Assembly (NCBI GenBank): GCA_021772215.1
Contig: JAJFMK010000241.1
Span: 1-22,991 of the forward strand
Source of the DNA: Chlamydiota bacterium
GTDB taxonomy: Bacteria > Chlamydiota > Chlamydiia > Chlamydiales > JAJFMK01
DNA: 22,991 bases
Reading direction: 5' to 3'
A program made the translations under genes and the position numbers. The notes beneath the pieces were generated by a model that had not been told where the DNA came from, did not search any database, and saw only the letters and a list, made by a program, of their open reading frames with translations. Numbering within the stretch: position 1 is the first letter of the stretch; every line of letters starts with the position of its first letter. This document shows, one piece after another, positions 13,228 to 22,499 of the stretch.

Positions 13228-16200
13228 TTAGGCGCTCTCTTCGTTTGTGAGAGTGATCGCTTCGAAGTCGAAGATAAGCGGCTCCTCCTCTTCGGAGGCG
13301 ACAAATTTGTTCACCTTGAGGTGTTTGGCGAAGCCGGTACCACCTGGGATAATATGTCCCATGATGACGTTCTCCTTGAAGCCCATCAGATAGTCGGTCT
13401 TTCCAGCACAGGCGGCGTCTGTAAGGACACGGGTAGTGTCCTGGAAGGAGGCCGCTGAGATAAAGGATTCGGTACTGAGGGAGGCCTTAGTAATTCCTAG
13501 AAGAAGTGGTGTTGCTGAGGCGGGTCTTCCCCCCTCTTGCAGAACCTTCTCGTTTTCTCTGCTGAATGCCTTCTTATCGATCTCTTCTCCGTAGAGGAGG
13601 CTGGTGTCACCCGGATCGACTACGCGTACCTTCTTAAGCATCTGGCGGACGATGATCTCAACATGCTTATCATCGATATCCACACCCTGGAGGCGGTAGA
13701 CCTCCTGGACCTGGTTAACGAGATATTTTTGCAGTTCGCGGACACCGCAGATTTCGAGGATCTCATGCGGAATGACGAGACCATCGGTGAGCTGCTGGCC
13801 CTTGATCAGATGGTCACCCTTTTGGACAATGAGGTGTTTGGTGTGTGGAATGAGGTGTTCCTCTTCCATACCGGTTGTCTCATCGCGGACGACGACGATA
13901 CGCTTGTTCTTCTGGACGCCACGGAAGTCGACGACACCTTCAATCTTAGCGATCTCAGAGGAGTCTTTGGGCTTCCTCGCCTCAAGAAGCTCAGCAACAC
14001 GCGGTAGACCACCAGTAATATCCTTGGTCTTGATGGCCGCGCGCGGCAGTCTCGCAAGTAGCTTACCGGCGGTTGAGAACTCACCTTCAGCGACAGATAG
14101 AATCGCACTGACAGGAAGCGGGTAGGTTCCGATCAGCTCGCTGTACGCCTTATCGGCGTAGATAGCGATCTGCGGGTGGAGTTCACCGCGATGCTGCTTA
14201 ACGACAAGCTCGGTCTGTCCCGTCTGCTTGTTGAAATCCTTTTCAGTGGAGATACCCTCGACAAGGTCCTCATACTTGACGTAACCTGGACGGTCGCAAA
14301 TAATCGGTACGTTGTGCTGCTCCCAGACTGCCAGCTTCTGCGCTTTCTTAGCCTTGACGCCATCGTCGACGAGGATCTCTGTTCCGAGCTCAAGCTCGAA
14401 ACTTTGAAGCGGCTCGATCGACTTTGAGGAGAGGAGCTTCTTATACTCTTCAAGGGTTCTTCCCTCGTCACGGACGACGCTTAGAACACCGTTTTTGTTC
14501 AGTACAACCCAGCGGCCTTCTTCGTTTTTAACGTATCGTAGGTTTTGGTAGACAACGATACCATTATGCTCAGCGTAAAGCTCAGGGCTTAGCGCAGCGG
14601 CAGCAATACCTCCGGAGTGGAACGTACGCATCGTGAGCTGCGTTCCCGGCTCACCGATCGACTGAGCGGCGATAATGCCGACAGCTTCACCTTGGCTCAC
14701 CGCCTTACCGTTAGCAAGGTTGATGCCGTAGCATTTAGAGCAGACGCCGCGGCGCGATTCACAGGTGAGTCCTGAGCGGATGCGGACGCTTTCGATACCG
14801 GAGTCATCTATCGCAGAGGCCTGCAGGTCTGTCAGAGTGTCGCCAGCGCGAGCTAGGATTTTTGTACTATCACCAGGCTGGAAGACATCTTCAGCAATGG
14901 TACGGCCAAAGATTCTGTTTTTAAGGGGTAGTAGCTCTTCAGAGCCCTGCTTAATAGCAGAGACTTCGATGTAGTTGAGCGTTCCGCACTCCTCTTCGGT
15001 GATGATCACATCCTGCGCCACATCGACGAGACGTCTGGTGAGGTATCCGGAGTCAGCGGTTTTAAGGGCGGTATCGGAGAGACCTTTACGGGCACCGTGA
15101 GAAGAGATCGAGTACTCCATCACTGAGAGGCCCTCTCTAAAGTTGGCCGTAATAGGTGACTCAATAATGGCACCTGAGGGCTTCGCCATCAAGCCTCTGA
15201 AGGCTCCAAGCTGCCTAACCTGTGATTTGTTACCTCTAGCTCCTGAATCGAGCATCAAAGAGAGCGGGTTGAGCTGTCCATTTTCGCGCTTATTCATCAG
15301 CCTGAAGAGCTCTTCAGCGAGCTTATCGGAGAGCTTCGTCCAGATGCTAATGGCCTTAGACTGTCTCTCACCGTCAGTGATGATACCATCCTCATACTGC
15401 TGACGGATCAGTGCGACGCTCTTGTATCCCTCATCAAGAATATCCTTTTTGATGTCAGGAATAAGGATATCTTTCACACCGATCGAAATCGCAGCGCGTG
15501 TTGACTCTTTAAAGCCGAGGTTTTTGAGGTCATCTAAGAACTTAACTGTCCTTTCAAGTCCCACCTTCTTGTAGCACTTCATCACCAGCTCATCCATCTT
15601 CTTCTTAGGCAAGCTGTAATTTTGGAAGCCGAGCTCTGAAGGAACAATCGTGTTGAATACAACGCGACCGGGGGTCGTTTCGATGATTCCATCAGGAGTT
15701 CTTAGCTTAATCTGCTCATGGATGCGGATACCACGTGTCATAACACGCTTCGTCTCTTTAGAATCATGCCAGGTATAGCTATCGCTTGCATAGAGAGCGA
15801 GGAGAACCTCAGATGCGTCTTTAAAGATGCGGATTTTCTCTTTATGCTCTTCGGGGAAGTGAGTTGGGTCATGCATCAGATAGAAGAGACCAAGCGTCAT
15901 ATCCTTTGAGGGGACCGCAACAGGCTTACCGGATGAGGGCAAGAAGATGTTGTCTGGCGCCATCATCAGAAGTTTCGCTTCAAGCTGCGCCTCGACAGAG
16001 AGAGGCACATAGACCGCCATCTGGTCACCGTCGAAGTCGGCGTTAAAGGCAGCGCAGACTAGAGGGTGGATGCGGATCGCTTTACCTTCAATAAGGATCG
16101 GCTCAAAAGCCTGGATACCGAGGCGGTGAAGCGTCGGCGCACGGTTGAGGAGGACCGGGTGTCCCTTAATAATTTCGTCGAGAACGTCCCATACCTCAGG

Positions 16201-17409
16201 AGCGTGTCTTTGGATCATCTTCTTCGCCGAGCGGATTGTATAGACGTAGCCTAGATCTTTGAGTCGTTTCACAATGAACGGCTCGAAGAGCTCAAGCGCC
16301 ATCAGTTTCGGCAGACCACACTGGTTAAATTTCAGCTCGGGGCCGACAATAATCACAGAACGGCCGGAGTAGTCGACACGCTTTCCGAGGAGGTTTTGAC
16401 GGAAGCGACCCTGCTTACCTTTCAGCATCTCAGAGAGAGACTTTAAGGGACGGTTTCCAGCGCCCATAACAGGGTGGCCATGGCGACCGTTGTCAAATAG
16501 GGCGTCAACAGCCTCTTGGAGCATACGCTTTTCGTTGCGCATGATCACATCGGGTGTCTTTAGCTTTAAAATCGCCTTGAGACGGTTGTTACGGTTGATG
16601 ACACGGCGGTAGAGGTCGTTGAGGTCAGATGTAGCAAAGCGGCCGCCATCAAGTGGAACAAGAGGTCTCAGGTCGGGGGGAATAACAGGAACAGCGTTCA
16701 TTACCATCCAGCTCGGATCGTTGCTAGAGGTGAGGAAGCTTTCGATAATCTTTAAACGCTTAGAGATTTTAACGCGTGCTTGGGCAGACTTTGTCTTGCG
16801 CAGCTTCTCTTTAAGATCGAGAAGCAGAGAGGGAAGATCCTCTGTTGTCAAGAGCTCACGGATCGCTTCGGCCCCCATCTTCGCATTGAAAGACTCTTTA
16901 CCCCACTTCTCTTGCGCTTCGCGATATTCGGCATCGTTGAGGAGCTGCTTGCGGGAGAGGTCGGTGGTACCGGGATCGATCACAGCATACTCTTCATAAT
17001 AGATCACCCTTTCGAGGTCTGTAGAGGTCATGCCGAGGATGCTGCCAATACGACTTGGCATCGTCTTGAAGAACCAGATGTGAACTACAGGGACAGCGAG
17101 ATCTATATGTGCCATTCTCTCGCGACGCACCTTAGACTGGGTCACCTCGACGCCGCAGCGGTCACAGACGATCCCTTTATGTTTAATCTTCTTGTACTTT
17201 CCGCAGGCACACTCCCAATCCTTGGTAGGACCGAAGATCTTCTCACAGAATAGGCCCCCTTTTTCCGGCTTGAATGTGCGATAGTTGATCGTTTCAGGCT
17301 TTTTGATCTCGCCCTTTGACCACTTATTACGGATCACATCATCGGATGCAATTTTGATCGTTAGGGTATCAAACTCCTTGCGCTCAAAATCATGAGTGTG
17401 TGCTGACAT
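13228..17409 (-). CDS. rpoC: DNA-directed RNA polymerase subunit beta'
   Basis: A 1393-residue beta' subunit of the core RNA polymerase, complete and close to the chlamydial length of about 1396. The N-terminal zinc site is Cys67, Cys69, Cys82, Cys85 (CACGKYKKIKHKGIVCDRC). The catalytic Mg2+ motif NADFDGD is at 456-462 with Asp458, 460 and 462. The bridge helix region follows near 755-800, the second zinc site is Cys808, Cys883, Cys890, Cys893, and the trigger loop GIIAAQSIGEPGTQLTMRTF is at 911-930. No large lineage insertion is apparent compared with E. coli. The start is an ATG with TAGGAGAG 6 nt upstream, 37 nt after rpoB, so both are surely on one transcript. The stop is followed by a strong hairpin. 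Antisense open frames within it are shadows. Confidence 0.99.
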   Translation of the reverse strand: MSAHTHDFERKEFDTLTIKIASDDVIRNKWSKGEIKKPETINYRTFKPEKGGLFCEKIFGPTKDWECACGKYKKIKHKGIVCDRCGVEVTQSKVRRERMAHIDLAVPVVHIWFFKTMPSRIGSILGMTSTDLERVIYYEEYAVIDPGTTDLSRKQLLNDAEYREAQEKWGKESFNAKMGAEAIRELLTTEDLPSLLLDLKEKLRKTKSAQARVKISKRLKIIESFLTSSNDPSWMVMNAVPVIPPDLRPLVPLDGGRFATSDLNDLYRRVINRNNRLKAILKLKTPDVIMRNEKRMLQEAVDALFDNGRHGHPVMGAGNRPLKSLSEMLKGKQGRFRQNLLGKRVDYSGRSVIIVGPELKFNQCGLPKLMALELFEPFIVKRLKDLGYVYTIRSAKKMIQRHAPEVWDVLDEIIKGHPVLLNRAPTLHRLGIQAFEPILIEGKAIRIHPLVCAAFNADFDGDQMAVYVPLSVEAQLEAKLLMMAPDNIFLPSSGKPVAVPSKDMTLGLFYLMHDPTHFPEEHKEKIRIFKDASEVLLALYASDSYTWHDSKETKRVMTRGIRIHEQIKLRTPDGIIETTPGRVVFNTIVPSELGFQNYSLPKKKMDELVMKCYKKVGLERTVKFLDDLKNLGFKESTRAAISIGVKDILIPDIKKDILDEGYKSVALIRQQYEDGIITDGERQSKAISIWTKLSDKLAEELFRLMNKRENGQLNPLSLMLDSGARGNKSQVRQLGAFRGLMAKPSGAIIESPITANFREGLSVMEYSISSHGARKGLSDTALKTADSGYLTRRLVDVAQDVIITEEECGTLNYIEVSAIKQGSEELLPLKNRIFGRTIAEDVFQPGDSTKILARAGDTLTDLQASAIDDSGIESVRIRSGLTCESRRGVCSKCYGINLANGKAVSQGEAVGIIAAQSIGEPGTQLTMRTFHSGGIAAAALSPELYAEHNGIVVYQNLRYVKNEEGRWVVLNKNGVLSVVRDEGRTLEEYKKLLSSKSIEPLQSFELELGTEILVDDGVKAKKAQKLAVWEQHNVPIICDRPGYVKYEDLVEGISTEKDFNKQTGQTELVVKQHRGELHPQIAIYADKAYSELIGTYPLPVSAILSVAEGEFSTAGKLLARLPRAAIKTKDITGGLPRVAELLEARKPKDSSEIAKIEGVVDFRGVQKNKRIVVVRDETTGMEEEHLIPHTKHLIVQKGDHLIKGQQLTDGLVIPHEILEICGVRELQKYLVNQVQEVYRLQGVDIDDKHVEIIVRQMLKKVRVVDPGDTSLLYGEEIDKKAFSRENEKVLQEGGRPASATPLLLGITKASLSTESFISAASFQDTTRVLTDAACAGKTDYLMGFKENVIMGHIIPGGTGFAKHLKVNKFVASEEEEPLIFDFEAITLTNEESA

Positions 17410-17446
17410 TTAGCTCTCCTATTAACAAAAGCTTAGGAATTTTAAT

Positions 17447-20400
17447 TTACTCTTTTATTAAAGACTCTGTACGTACATCGAGGCAGAGTCCTCTCATCTC
17501 ATTAACCAATACGTTAAAGGACTCTGGAATGCCCGGCTGGAGCAAGTTCTCGCCTTTAACAATCGATTCGTAGATCTTGGTTCGGCCTTCGGTATCGTCC
17601 GACTTCACAGTGAGAAGCTCCTGGAGAAGGTGGGCGGCGCCATAAGCTTCAGCAGCCCACACCTCCATCTCTCCGAAACGCTGTCCACCAAGCTGAGCCT
17701 TACCACCAAGAGGCTGCTGAGTCACTAACGAGTAGGGTCCTACAGCTCTAGCGTGGATCTTATCCGCGACAAGGTGGCTTAGCTTCATCATGTAGATGTA
17801 GCCGACGACAGTCTTGTTTTCGTAGCGCTCACCCGTGTATCCATCAAAGAGGAAGAACTTACCGTCGGAAGGGAGGCCAACCTCCTCCATCATCTTCCAG
17901 ATCTGATCTTCAGGGAAGCCTTCAAAAACGGGGCTCTTCACATAGATACCCTTCCTCTTAGCTGCAAAGCCGAGGTGGGTTTCAAAGAGCTGACCGATGT
18001 TCATACGGGATGGCACCCCAAGAGGATTCAAGATCATCTGGATCGGACGGCCATCATCCATAAAAGGCATATCAGCAATCGGGACGATTTTAGAGACGAC
18101 ACCTTTGTTACCGTGTCGACCCGCCATCTTATCCCCGACTTCCAACTTTCTCTTCGAGGCGACGTAGACCTTCACCTGATGGATCACACCGGGATCGAGG
18201 TCGGTATCTCCTTTACGGATAAATTCAAGCTCTGTTTTTAGGTCAGAATGGAGCTTCTGCAGATCGGTCTCAAAAGACTTAAGGAACTGCAGAAGTGTGT
18301 CGTAGATCTCATTTTGTGGCATGAGGAGGTTTTCAACCTCCTCTTCTTCCATCTGCGCGATAAGGCTCTGAGTGATAACCTCACCCTTTTCTATAACCAC
18401 ATCGGCCGTTTTACGGTGGATGATGGTATCAGGAGCGGGTTCGTTAAGGAGGAGAGCACCGATCTTCTCACGTCTTTCAGTCTTAAGTTCAGCCTCTTTT
18501 TGCTTAAACTCCTTTTTGATCTCTTTGAGTCTTTGTGACTCTTCGATCAGCTCATCGTCGGACTTAGAGAGGCGGTCTTTACGAGAGAAGACCTTCACAT
18601 CCATTACAACGCCTTCCGTTCCGGGAGGAACATTTAGGGAGGCATCTTTGACATCTGCTGCCTTCTCTCCAAAGATTGCTCTTAAGAGCCTCTCTTCAGG
18701 AGCGAGCTCTGTTTCAGTTTTAGGAGTAATCTTTCCAACGAGGATATCGCCTGGCTTCACTTCAGAACCGATCATGACGATACCGTCATCACCGAGGTTC
18801 ATGAGAGACTCTTCAGGGACATTCGGGATATCGCGGGTGATCTCCTCTTTACCAAGCTTAGTATCTCTAGCTGTCAGCTCGAACTCTTCGATATATATCG
18901 AGGTGTAGGCATCTTTGCGCAGGAGCTCTTCTGAAATCAGAATCGCATCCTCGAAGTTGTAGCCATACCAAGGCATAAAGGCAGCGAGGACGTTACGTCC
19001 TAAAGCGACCTCACCTTTATCCGTTGCCGGTCCATCAGCGATCACATCACCGGCAGTGATCTTATCACCAATCTCACAAAGAGGCACCTGGTTGATGCTG
19101 CTTCCGGAGTTTGAACGAACAAATTTGTTGAGATTGTAGGTGACTATCTCTTGTGCGTTGCTGTCGGGGGCGATCTCAATCTTAGATCCATCAACATAGC
19201 AAACTTTCCCGGATTCTTTAGCGACAACGACGGCGCCCGAGTCACGCGCAGCGCGTTTCTCAAGACCCGTTCCAACAATCGGCGCTTGCGGGACAAGGAG
19301 CGGAACACCTTGTCTTTGCATGTTTGAACCCATCAAAGCGCGGTTTGCGTCGTCATGCTCAAGGAAGGGGATCAAACCTGTCACAATCGAAACGAGCTGC
19401 TTCGGCGAGACATCCATGTGTGTCACATCTTCGGTAGGAATTTCAAGCTGCTCGCTACGCTTTCTAGCCCAGACGATGCTATCGACAAACATTCTGTGAT
19501 CGTCAAGCTTACAGTTTGCCTGTGCAATCACGCAGCTCTCTTCTTGGCTGGCAGTCATGTACTCGATCTCTTCCGTCACAACACCGCTACGCACGATGCG
19601 GTAGGGAGTTTCGATAAATCCAAATTCGTTAATCTTAGCGAAGGTAGAGAGTGAGGTGATCAGACCAATGTTGGGTCCCTCAGGCGTCTCAATGGGGCAG
19701 ATACGGCCGTAGTGACTTGGGTGAACGTCACGAACCTCAAAGCCGGCGCGGTCACGGTTAAGACCTCCGGGTCCAAGTGAGGAGAGACGTCTTTTGTGCG
19801 TCAATTCAGCAACGGGGTTGGTCTGATCCAAAAACTGGGACAACTGTGAGCGACCGAAGAAGTCTTTAAGAACTCCCGTCAAGCCTTTCGCAGAGATAAT
19901 TTTTCCCGGTGTTAACGTATCAGAAGAGAAGTCAAAGAGGTTCATTCTCTCACGGATGATCTTCTCCATACGCGCTAACGCAATGCGGCACTGATTCTGG
20001 ATCAGCTCACCAACAGAGCGGACGCGACGATTGCCTAGGTGGTCGATATCATCAACATATGTTCCAGGATCGCCATTTTTCAAGCGGATAAGATACTTTA
20101 GAGCGCCGATCACATCATCTTTTAGAAGTGTCACGCTGCTGAGAGTCTCATCGTTGACCTCCACATCGAGTTTAGTGTTGAGTTTATAGCGACCAACTCG
20201 ACCGAGGTTATAGCGCTTCTTATCGAAGAAGAGGCGCATAATGGCAGAACGCGCGTTCGAGAGCGTTGCCGGCTCACCGGGGCGGATTTTGCGATAGAAA
20301 TCTTTAAGTGCTGATTCATAGGAGTCAGTCGGATCTTTCACCAGCATCTTAATGATTGGGCTATTTTCGTCGGCATCTTCAGCAATCTTGATGGAGGTAA

Positions 20401-21211
20401 TTCCGGCGTCGACCATCTGCTTAAGCATTGCAGTAGTGAGTTTCTCCGCGCTCTTTCCATACATATGACCACTTTGTGGCTCAATCACATCTTCGGCGAG
20501 AATCTTTCCAACGAGGTCGTTAAAATCTTTCTCTCCGCGGATGCGCATCTTACGTGTGCTGAAGAACTCTTCGATGATATCGGCATTGCTTGAGAAACCG
20601 AGGGTACGAATAAATGTTGTGGCGAGGATCTTACGGCGGCGCTTTTTACGGTCGATATAGATGTAGACCATGTCGTGAGAGTCGAACGAAGCCTCAAGCC
20701 AGCTGCCTCTATAGGGAATAATGCGGAAGGAATAGATCATACTACCACGAGTAGAGCGCTCCTGCTCAAAGCAGATACCGGGAGAGCGGTGAAGCTGGGA
20801 GACGACGACACGTTCGGCGCCGTTGATAATAAAGGTTCCCTTATCAGTCATGATGGGGATCGTCCCCATGTAAACCTCTTCCTCTTTAATACCGGTTTCG
20901 TCGGTCAGTCTAAAGCGCACTTTGAGTGTGACGCTGTAGGTGATTCCGCGACGAATACACTCATCTGGAGAGTATTTTGGAACTCCTAAGTTATAGGAGA
21001 GATACTCGATAACGGTCTTCTCATCGTAGGACTTGATCGGAAAAATCTCGCTGAAGACCTCCTGAAGTCCCAGATCGTCTCGCTCTTCAGGAAACTTATC
21101 CGCTTGCAAAAACTGGTTGTAGGACTTAATCTGAATTTCAACCAGGTTAGGCAGATCGATGATCTCTTCCCTCTCAATTACGCCCTCTCTATTCGGTGCC
21201 TTTTTCAGCAT
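17447..21211 (-). CDS. rpoB: DNA-directed RNA polymerase subunit beta
   Basis: A 1254-residue beta subunit, matching the chlamydial length of about 1252. The rifampicin pocket lies at 451-490 (FFGRSQLSQFLDQTNPVAEL, then THKRRLSSLGPGG). Asp462, His472 and Ser477 correspond to E. coli Asp516, His526 and Ser531 and are wild type, while Arg453 replaces Ser508 and Leu461 replaces Met515. The active-site GDKMAGRHGNKG carries Lys1028 and Lys1036, equivalent to E. coli Lys1065 and Lys1073. The C-terminal GGQRFGEMEVWAAEAYGA, which packs on beta', is intact. The start is an ATG 8 nt after TAGGAGTT. Upstream is a 368-bp gap with a candidate promoter and several hairpins, so rpoBC probably has its own control besides read-through from rplL. 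Confidence 0.99.
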   Translation of the reverse strand: MLKKAPNREGVIEREEIIDLPNLVEIQIKSYNQFLQADKFPEERDDLGLQEVFSEIFPIKSYDEKTVIEYLSYNLGVPKYSPDECIRRGITYSVTLKVRFRLTDETGIKEEEVYMGTIPIMTDKGTFIINGAERVVVSQLHRSPGICFEQERSTRGSMIYSFRIIPYRGSWLEASFDSHDMVYIYIDRKKRRRKILATTFIRTLGFSSNADIIEEFFSTRKMRIRGEKDFNDLVGKILAEDVIEPQSGHMYGKSAEKLTTAMLKQMVDAGITSIKIAEDADENSPIIKMLVKDPTDSYESALKDFYRKIRPGEPATLSNARSAIMRLFFDKKRYNLGRVGRYKLNTKLDVEVNDETLSSVTLLKDDVIGALKYLIRLKNGDPGTYVDDIDHLGNRRVRSVGELIQNQCRIALARMEKIIRERMNLFDFSSDTLTPGKIISAKGLTGVLKDFFGRSQLSQFLDQTNPVAELTHKRRLSSLGPGGLNRDRAGFEVRDVHPSHYGRICPIETPEGPNIGLITSLSTFAKINEFGFIETPYRIVRSGVVTEEIEYMTASQEESCVIAQANCKLDDHRMFVDSIVWARKRSEQLEIPTEDVTHMDVSPKQLVSIVTGLIPFLEHDDANRALMGSNMQRQGVPLLVPQAPIVGTGLEKRAARDSGAVVVAKESGKVCYVDGSKIEIAPDSNAQEIVTYNLNKFVRSNSGSSINQVPLCEIGDKITAGDVIADGPATDKGEVALGRNVLAAFMPWYGYNFEDAILISEELLRKDAYTSIYIEEFELTARDTKLGKEEITRDIPNVPEESLMNLGDDGIVMIGSEVKPGDILVGKITPKTETELAPEERLLRAIFGEKAADVKDASLNVPPGTEGVVMDVKVFSRKDRLSKSDDELIEESQRLKEIKKEFKQKEAELKTERREKIGALLLNEPAPDTIIHRKTADVVIEKGEVITQSLIAQMEEEEVENLLMPQNEIYDTLLQFLKSFETDLQKLHSDLKTELEFIRKGDTDLDPGVIHQVKVYVASKRKLEVGDKMAGRHGNKGVVSKIVPIADMPFMDDGRPIQMILNPLGVPSRMNIGQLFETHLGFAAKRKGIYVKSPVFEGFPEDQIWKMMEEVGLPSDGKFFLFDGYTGERYENKTVVGYIYMMKLSHLVADKIHARAVGPYSLVTQQPLGGKAQLGGQRFGEMEVWAAEAYGAAHLLQELLTVKSDDTEGRTKIYESIVKGENLLQPGIPESFNVLVNEMRGLCLDVRTESLIKE

Positions 21212-21475
21212 GTGCGGATAACTCCTAAACGTTAAAAATAAATGAACAACTGTGGATCAGAGAAATGGATGATTTTTTGCAACAGGATCCGTTGGCCCAC
21301 TGTCTAGCAAATTTATTGCTAGAGGCCTCAAAACGAAACTCTTTTGCTCTGTATGTGATCCGTGTCATCAACCTTACTAAGACTATGGCGAAGAGATCCA
21401 ATAGATCTCACACCCCCTAAAGCCACTAATCCAACCCTTTGACTGGTGGCTCAAACCGGCTCGCTATGGATAAAC
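21212..21475 (-). promoter_or_regulatory. long structured leader upstream of rpoB
   Basis: This stretch has no gene, tRNA or ORF of note. It holds stem-loops that would form in a rpoB leader RNA: TCTAGCAA/TTGCTAGA (21303-21323, perfect 8 bp, 5-nt loop), GAGATC/GATCTC (21393-21409, perfect 6 bp, 5-nt loop), and a weaker AGCCAC/GTGGCT pair (21421-21451). A palindrome GAGGCCTC sits at 21322-21329. The ribosome site TAGGAGTT is unpaired in these stems. No riboswitch class is recognised. Confidence 0.5.
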
Positions 21476-21481
21476 GAGGCT

Positions 21482-21509
21482 AGTGTAGCACAACAGACCC
21501 CTTTAAGAA
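21482..21509 (-). promoter_or_regulatory. candidate extended -10 promoter for rpoBC
   Basis: On the minus strand TGC-TACACT (-10 at 21482-21487, with the TG of an extended -10 at 21489-21490) lies 16 nt after TTCTTA (21504-21509, a poor -35). Initiation would be near 21475 and give a leader of about 265 nt. The -35 part falls within the 21494-21535 hairpin sequence. The call rests mainly on the extended -10 and on the need for a signal in this gap. Confidence 0.35.
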
Positions 21510-21535
21510 AACAGTTTTATCTTAAAGGGTGTCTG
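21494..21535 (-). repeat. imperfect hairpin between rplL terminator and rpoB
   Basis: CAGAC-CCCTTTAAG (21494-21507) pairs with CTTAAAGGG-T-GTCTG (21521-21535): 14 base pairs with one bulged base around a 13-nt loop. It lies just downstream of the T-rich hairpin after rplL and lacks a U-tract, so it is a candidate processing site, anti-terminator element or stabilising hairpin rather than a simple terminator. Confidence 0.6.
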
Positions 21536-21537
21536 CG

Positions 21538-21567
21538 ATAAAAATCTTAGAGGGCAAAATGCCCTCT
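21538..21567 (-). terminator. intrinsic terminator or attenuator after rplL
   Basis: On the minus strand a perfect 8-bp stem AGAGGGCA/TGCCCTCT (21549-21567) with a TTT loop is followed by AAGATTTTT, starting 12 nt after the rplL stop. In E. coli a leaky attenuator lies at the same place between rplL and rpoB and sets the ratio of ribosomal protein to polymerase. The same role is likely here. Confidence 0.8.
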
Positions 21568-21579
21568 ATTATGTTAGGA

Positions 21580-21966
21580 CTATAGACCCTTAAGTGTAGC
21601 CTTAGCGCCAGCAGCTTCGATCTTTGCCTTAATTTCTTCAGCCTCAGCCTTAGGAACGCTGTCCTTAAGAACCTTAGGAGCCGCTTCAGCAAGCTCTTTT
21701 GCTTCTTTAAGTCCGAGACCAGTCAACTCTCTAACAATCTTAATGACGCCGATCTTCTTATCAGCAGGCACTTCAGTAAGAGTGACTTCGAAATCTGTGG
21801 ACTCTTCAACAGCAGCTTCAGCAGCGCCGCCGGCAGCAGGAGCTACAGCTACAGCCGCAGCTTGTGCCTGGACGCCCCAAGCCTCTTCAAGAGCTTTCTT
21901 AAGGTCCGCCATTTCGAGGACGGATAGTTTACTTAGTTGTTCAACTAGTTCTTCTGTTTTACTCAC
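21580..21966 (-). CDS. rplL: 50S ribosomal protein L7/L12
   Basis: A 128-residue stalk protein that recruits translation factors to the large subunit. It has the N-terminal dimerisation helices (1-30), an Ala-rich hinge (34-54), and the conserved C-terminal domain with KKIGVIKIVRELTGLGLKEA and the final GAKATLKGL. Length is slightly above the usual 120-124 because of the long hinge. The start codon is GTG, not ATG: TGAGGT lies 6 nt upstream, the next residues SKTEELVEQLSKLSVLEM fit the family, and no nearer ATG exists. It follows rplJ by 20 nt, so the two are translated as a pair giving multiple L12 per L10. A terminator/attenuator hairpin comes right after the stop. Confidence 0.97.
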   Translation of the reverse strand: MSKTEELVEQLSKLSVLEMADLKKALEEAWGVQAQAAAVAVAPAAGGAAEAAVEESTDFEVTLTEVPADKKIGVIKIVRELTGLGLKEAKELAEAAPKVLKDSVPKAEAEEIKAKIEAAGAKATLKGL

Positions 21967-21986
21967 GATTAAACCTCACGTTTAAA

Positions 21987-22499
21987 TTAATTTTTTTGAC
22001 TCTTATTCTCTAGGCAGTAGAGCACGCTGCAAAGAAGTGCCTGCATAGTAGAGAGTGTCTGTGACAGCGGTGCCTCAAGTGTAGCGAGGAACTGTGCACG
22101 CATCTCATCTTTGCTTGGCAGCTCTGAGAGCTGTTTCATTGTTGCCGCATCATGGAGCTCACCTTCAAAAGATCCGCCGATGACATTAACCATATTCTCG
22201 TGATCTTTCCCAAATCTAAAAAGATATTTGGTCGTTTCAAGAACGTCGGTTCCCCCTTGAACCACACCGATGTGGCCTGGAAGCTGCTCCAATTGTATCT
22301 CAAATCCAAGGCCTTTTGCCGCTTTGACTAAAAGGCGCTTACGTACCATTTGGACAGTGCCGCCCATCTTTTCCACTTCACAGCGAAAATCGTTGGCGAG
22401 GTTTGCGGATAGACCTTGGTAGCTCATCAGTACAAAGGATCCGGAGCCCTTTATCTGGGCATCGATCGCATCAAGTAAATACTCTTTTTCTTTTCTCAT
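21987..22499 (-). CDS. rplJ: 50S ribosomal protein L10
   Basis: A 170-residue stalk base protein that binds 23S rRNA and carries the L12 dimers. The N-terminal domain has KEKEYLLDAIDAQIKGSGSF, FVLMSYQGLSA and VRKRLLVKAAKGLGF in family order. The C-terminal third is the helix that takes up L12 (LSQTLSTMQALLCSVLYCLE). Length is within the normal 165-180. The start ATG has AAGGAGA 8 nt upstream, within the 13-nt gap after rplA. With so short a gap there is no room for the classical L10-binding leader between rplA and rplJ, so any autoregulation must act elsewhere, for example within the rplA 3' coding region. Confidence 0.96.
   Translation of the reverse strand: MRKEKEYLLDAIDAQIKGSGSFVLMSYQGLSANLANDFRCEVEKMGGTVQMVRKRLLVKAAKGLGFEIQLEQLPGHIGVVQGGTDVLETTKYLFRFGKDHENMVNVIGGSFEGELHDAATMKQLSELPSKDEMRAQFLATLEAPLSQTLSTMQALLCSVLYCLENKSQKN

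Noticed and set aside
13537..14007. 156-codon plus-strand open frame rich in Leu and Asp
   Set aside because: It is antisense to a conserved part of rpoC. The LLDL-type composition mirrors the reverse complement of Lys/Gln/Glu-rich codons, not a real protein.
18372..18908. 178-codon plus-strand open frame rich in Ser
   Set aside because: It lies antisense inside rpoB, has low-complexity Ser/Leu composition and no ribosome site.
21380..21480. tRNA-like look (paired arms and a GGTTTGAGCC stretch) in the rpoB upstream region
   Set aside because: No 7-bp acceptor stem, anticodon arm or GTTCRA T-loop could be assembled on either strand.
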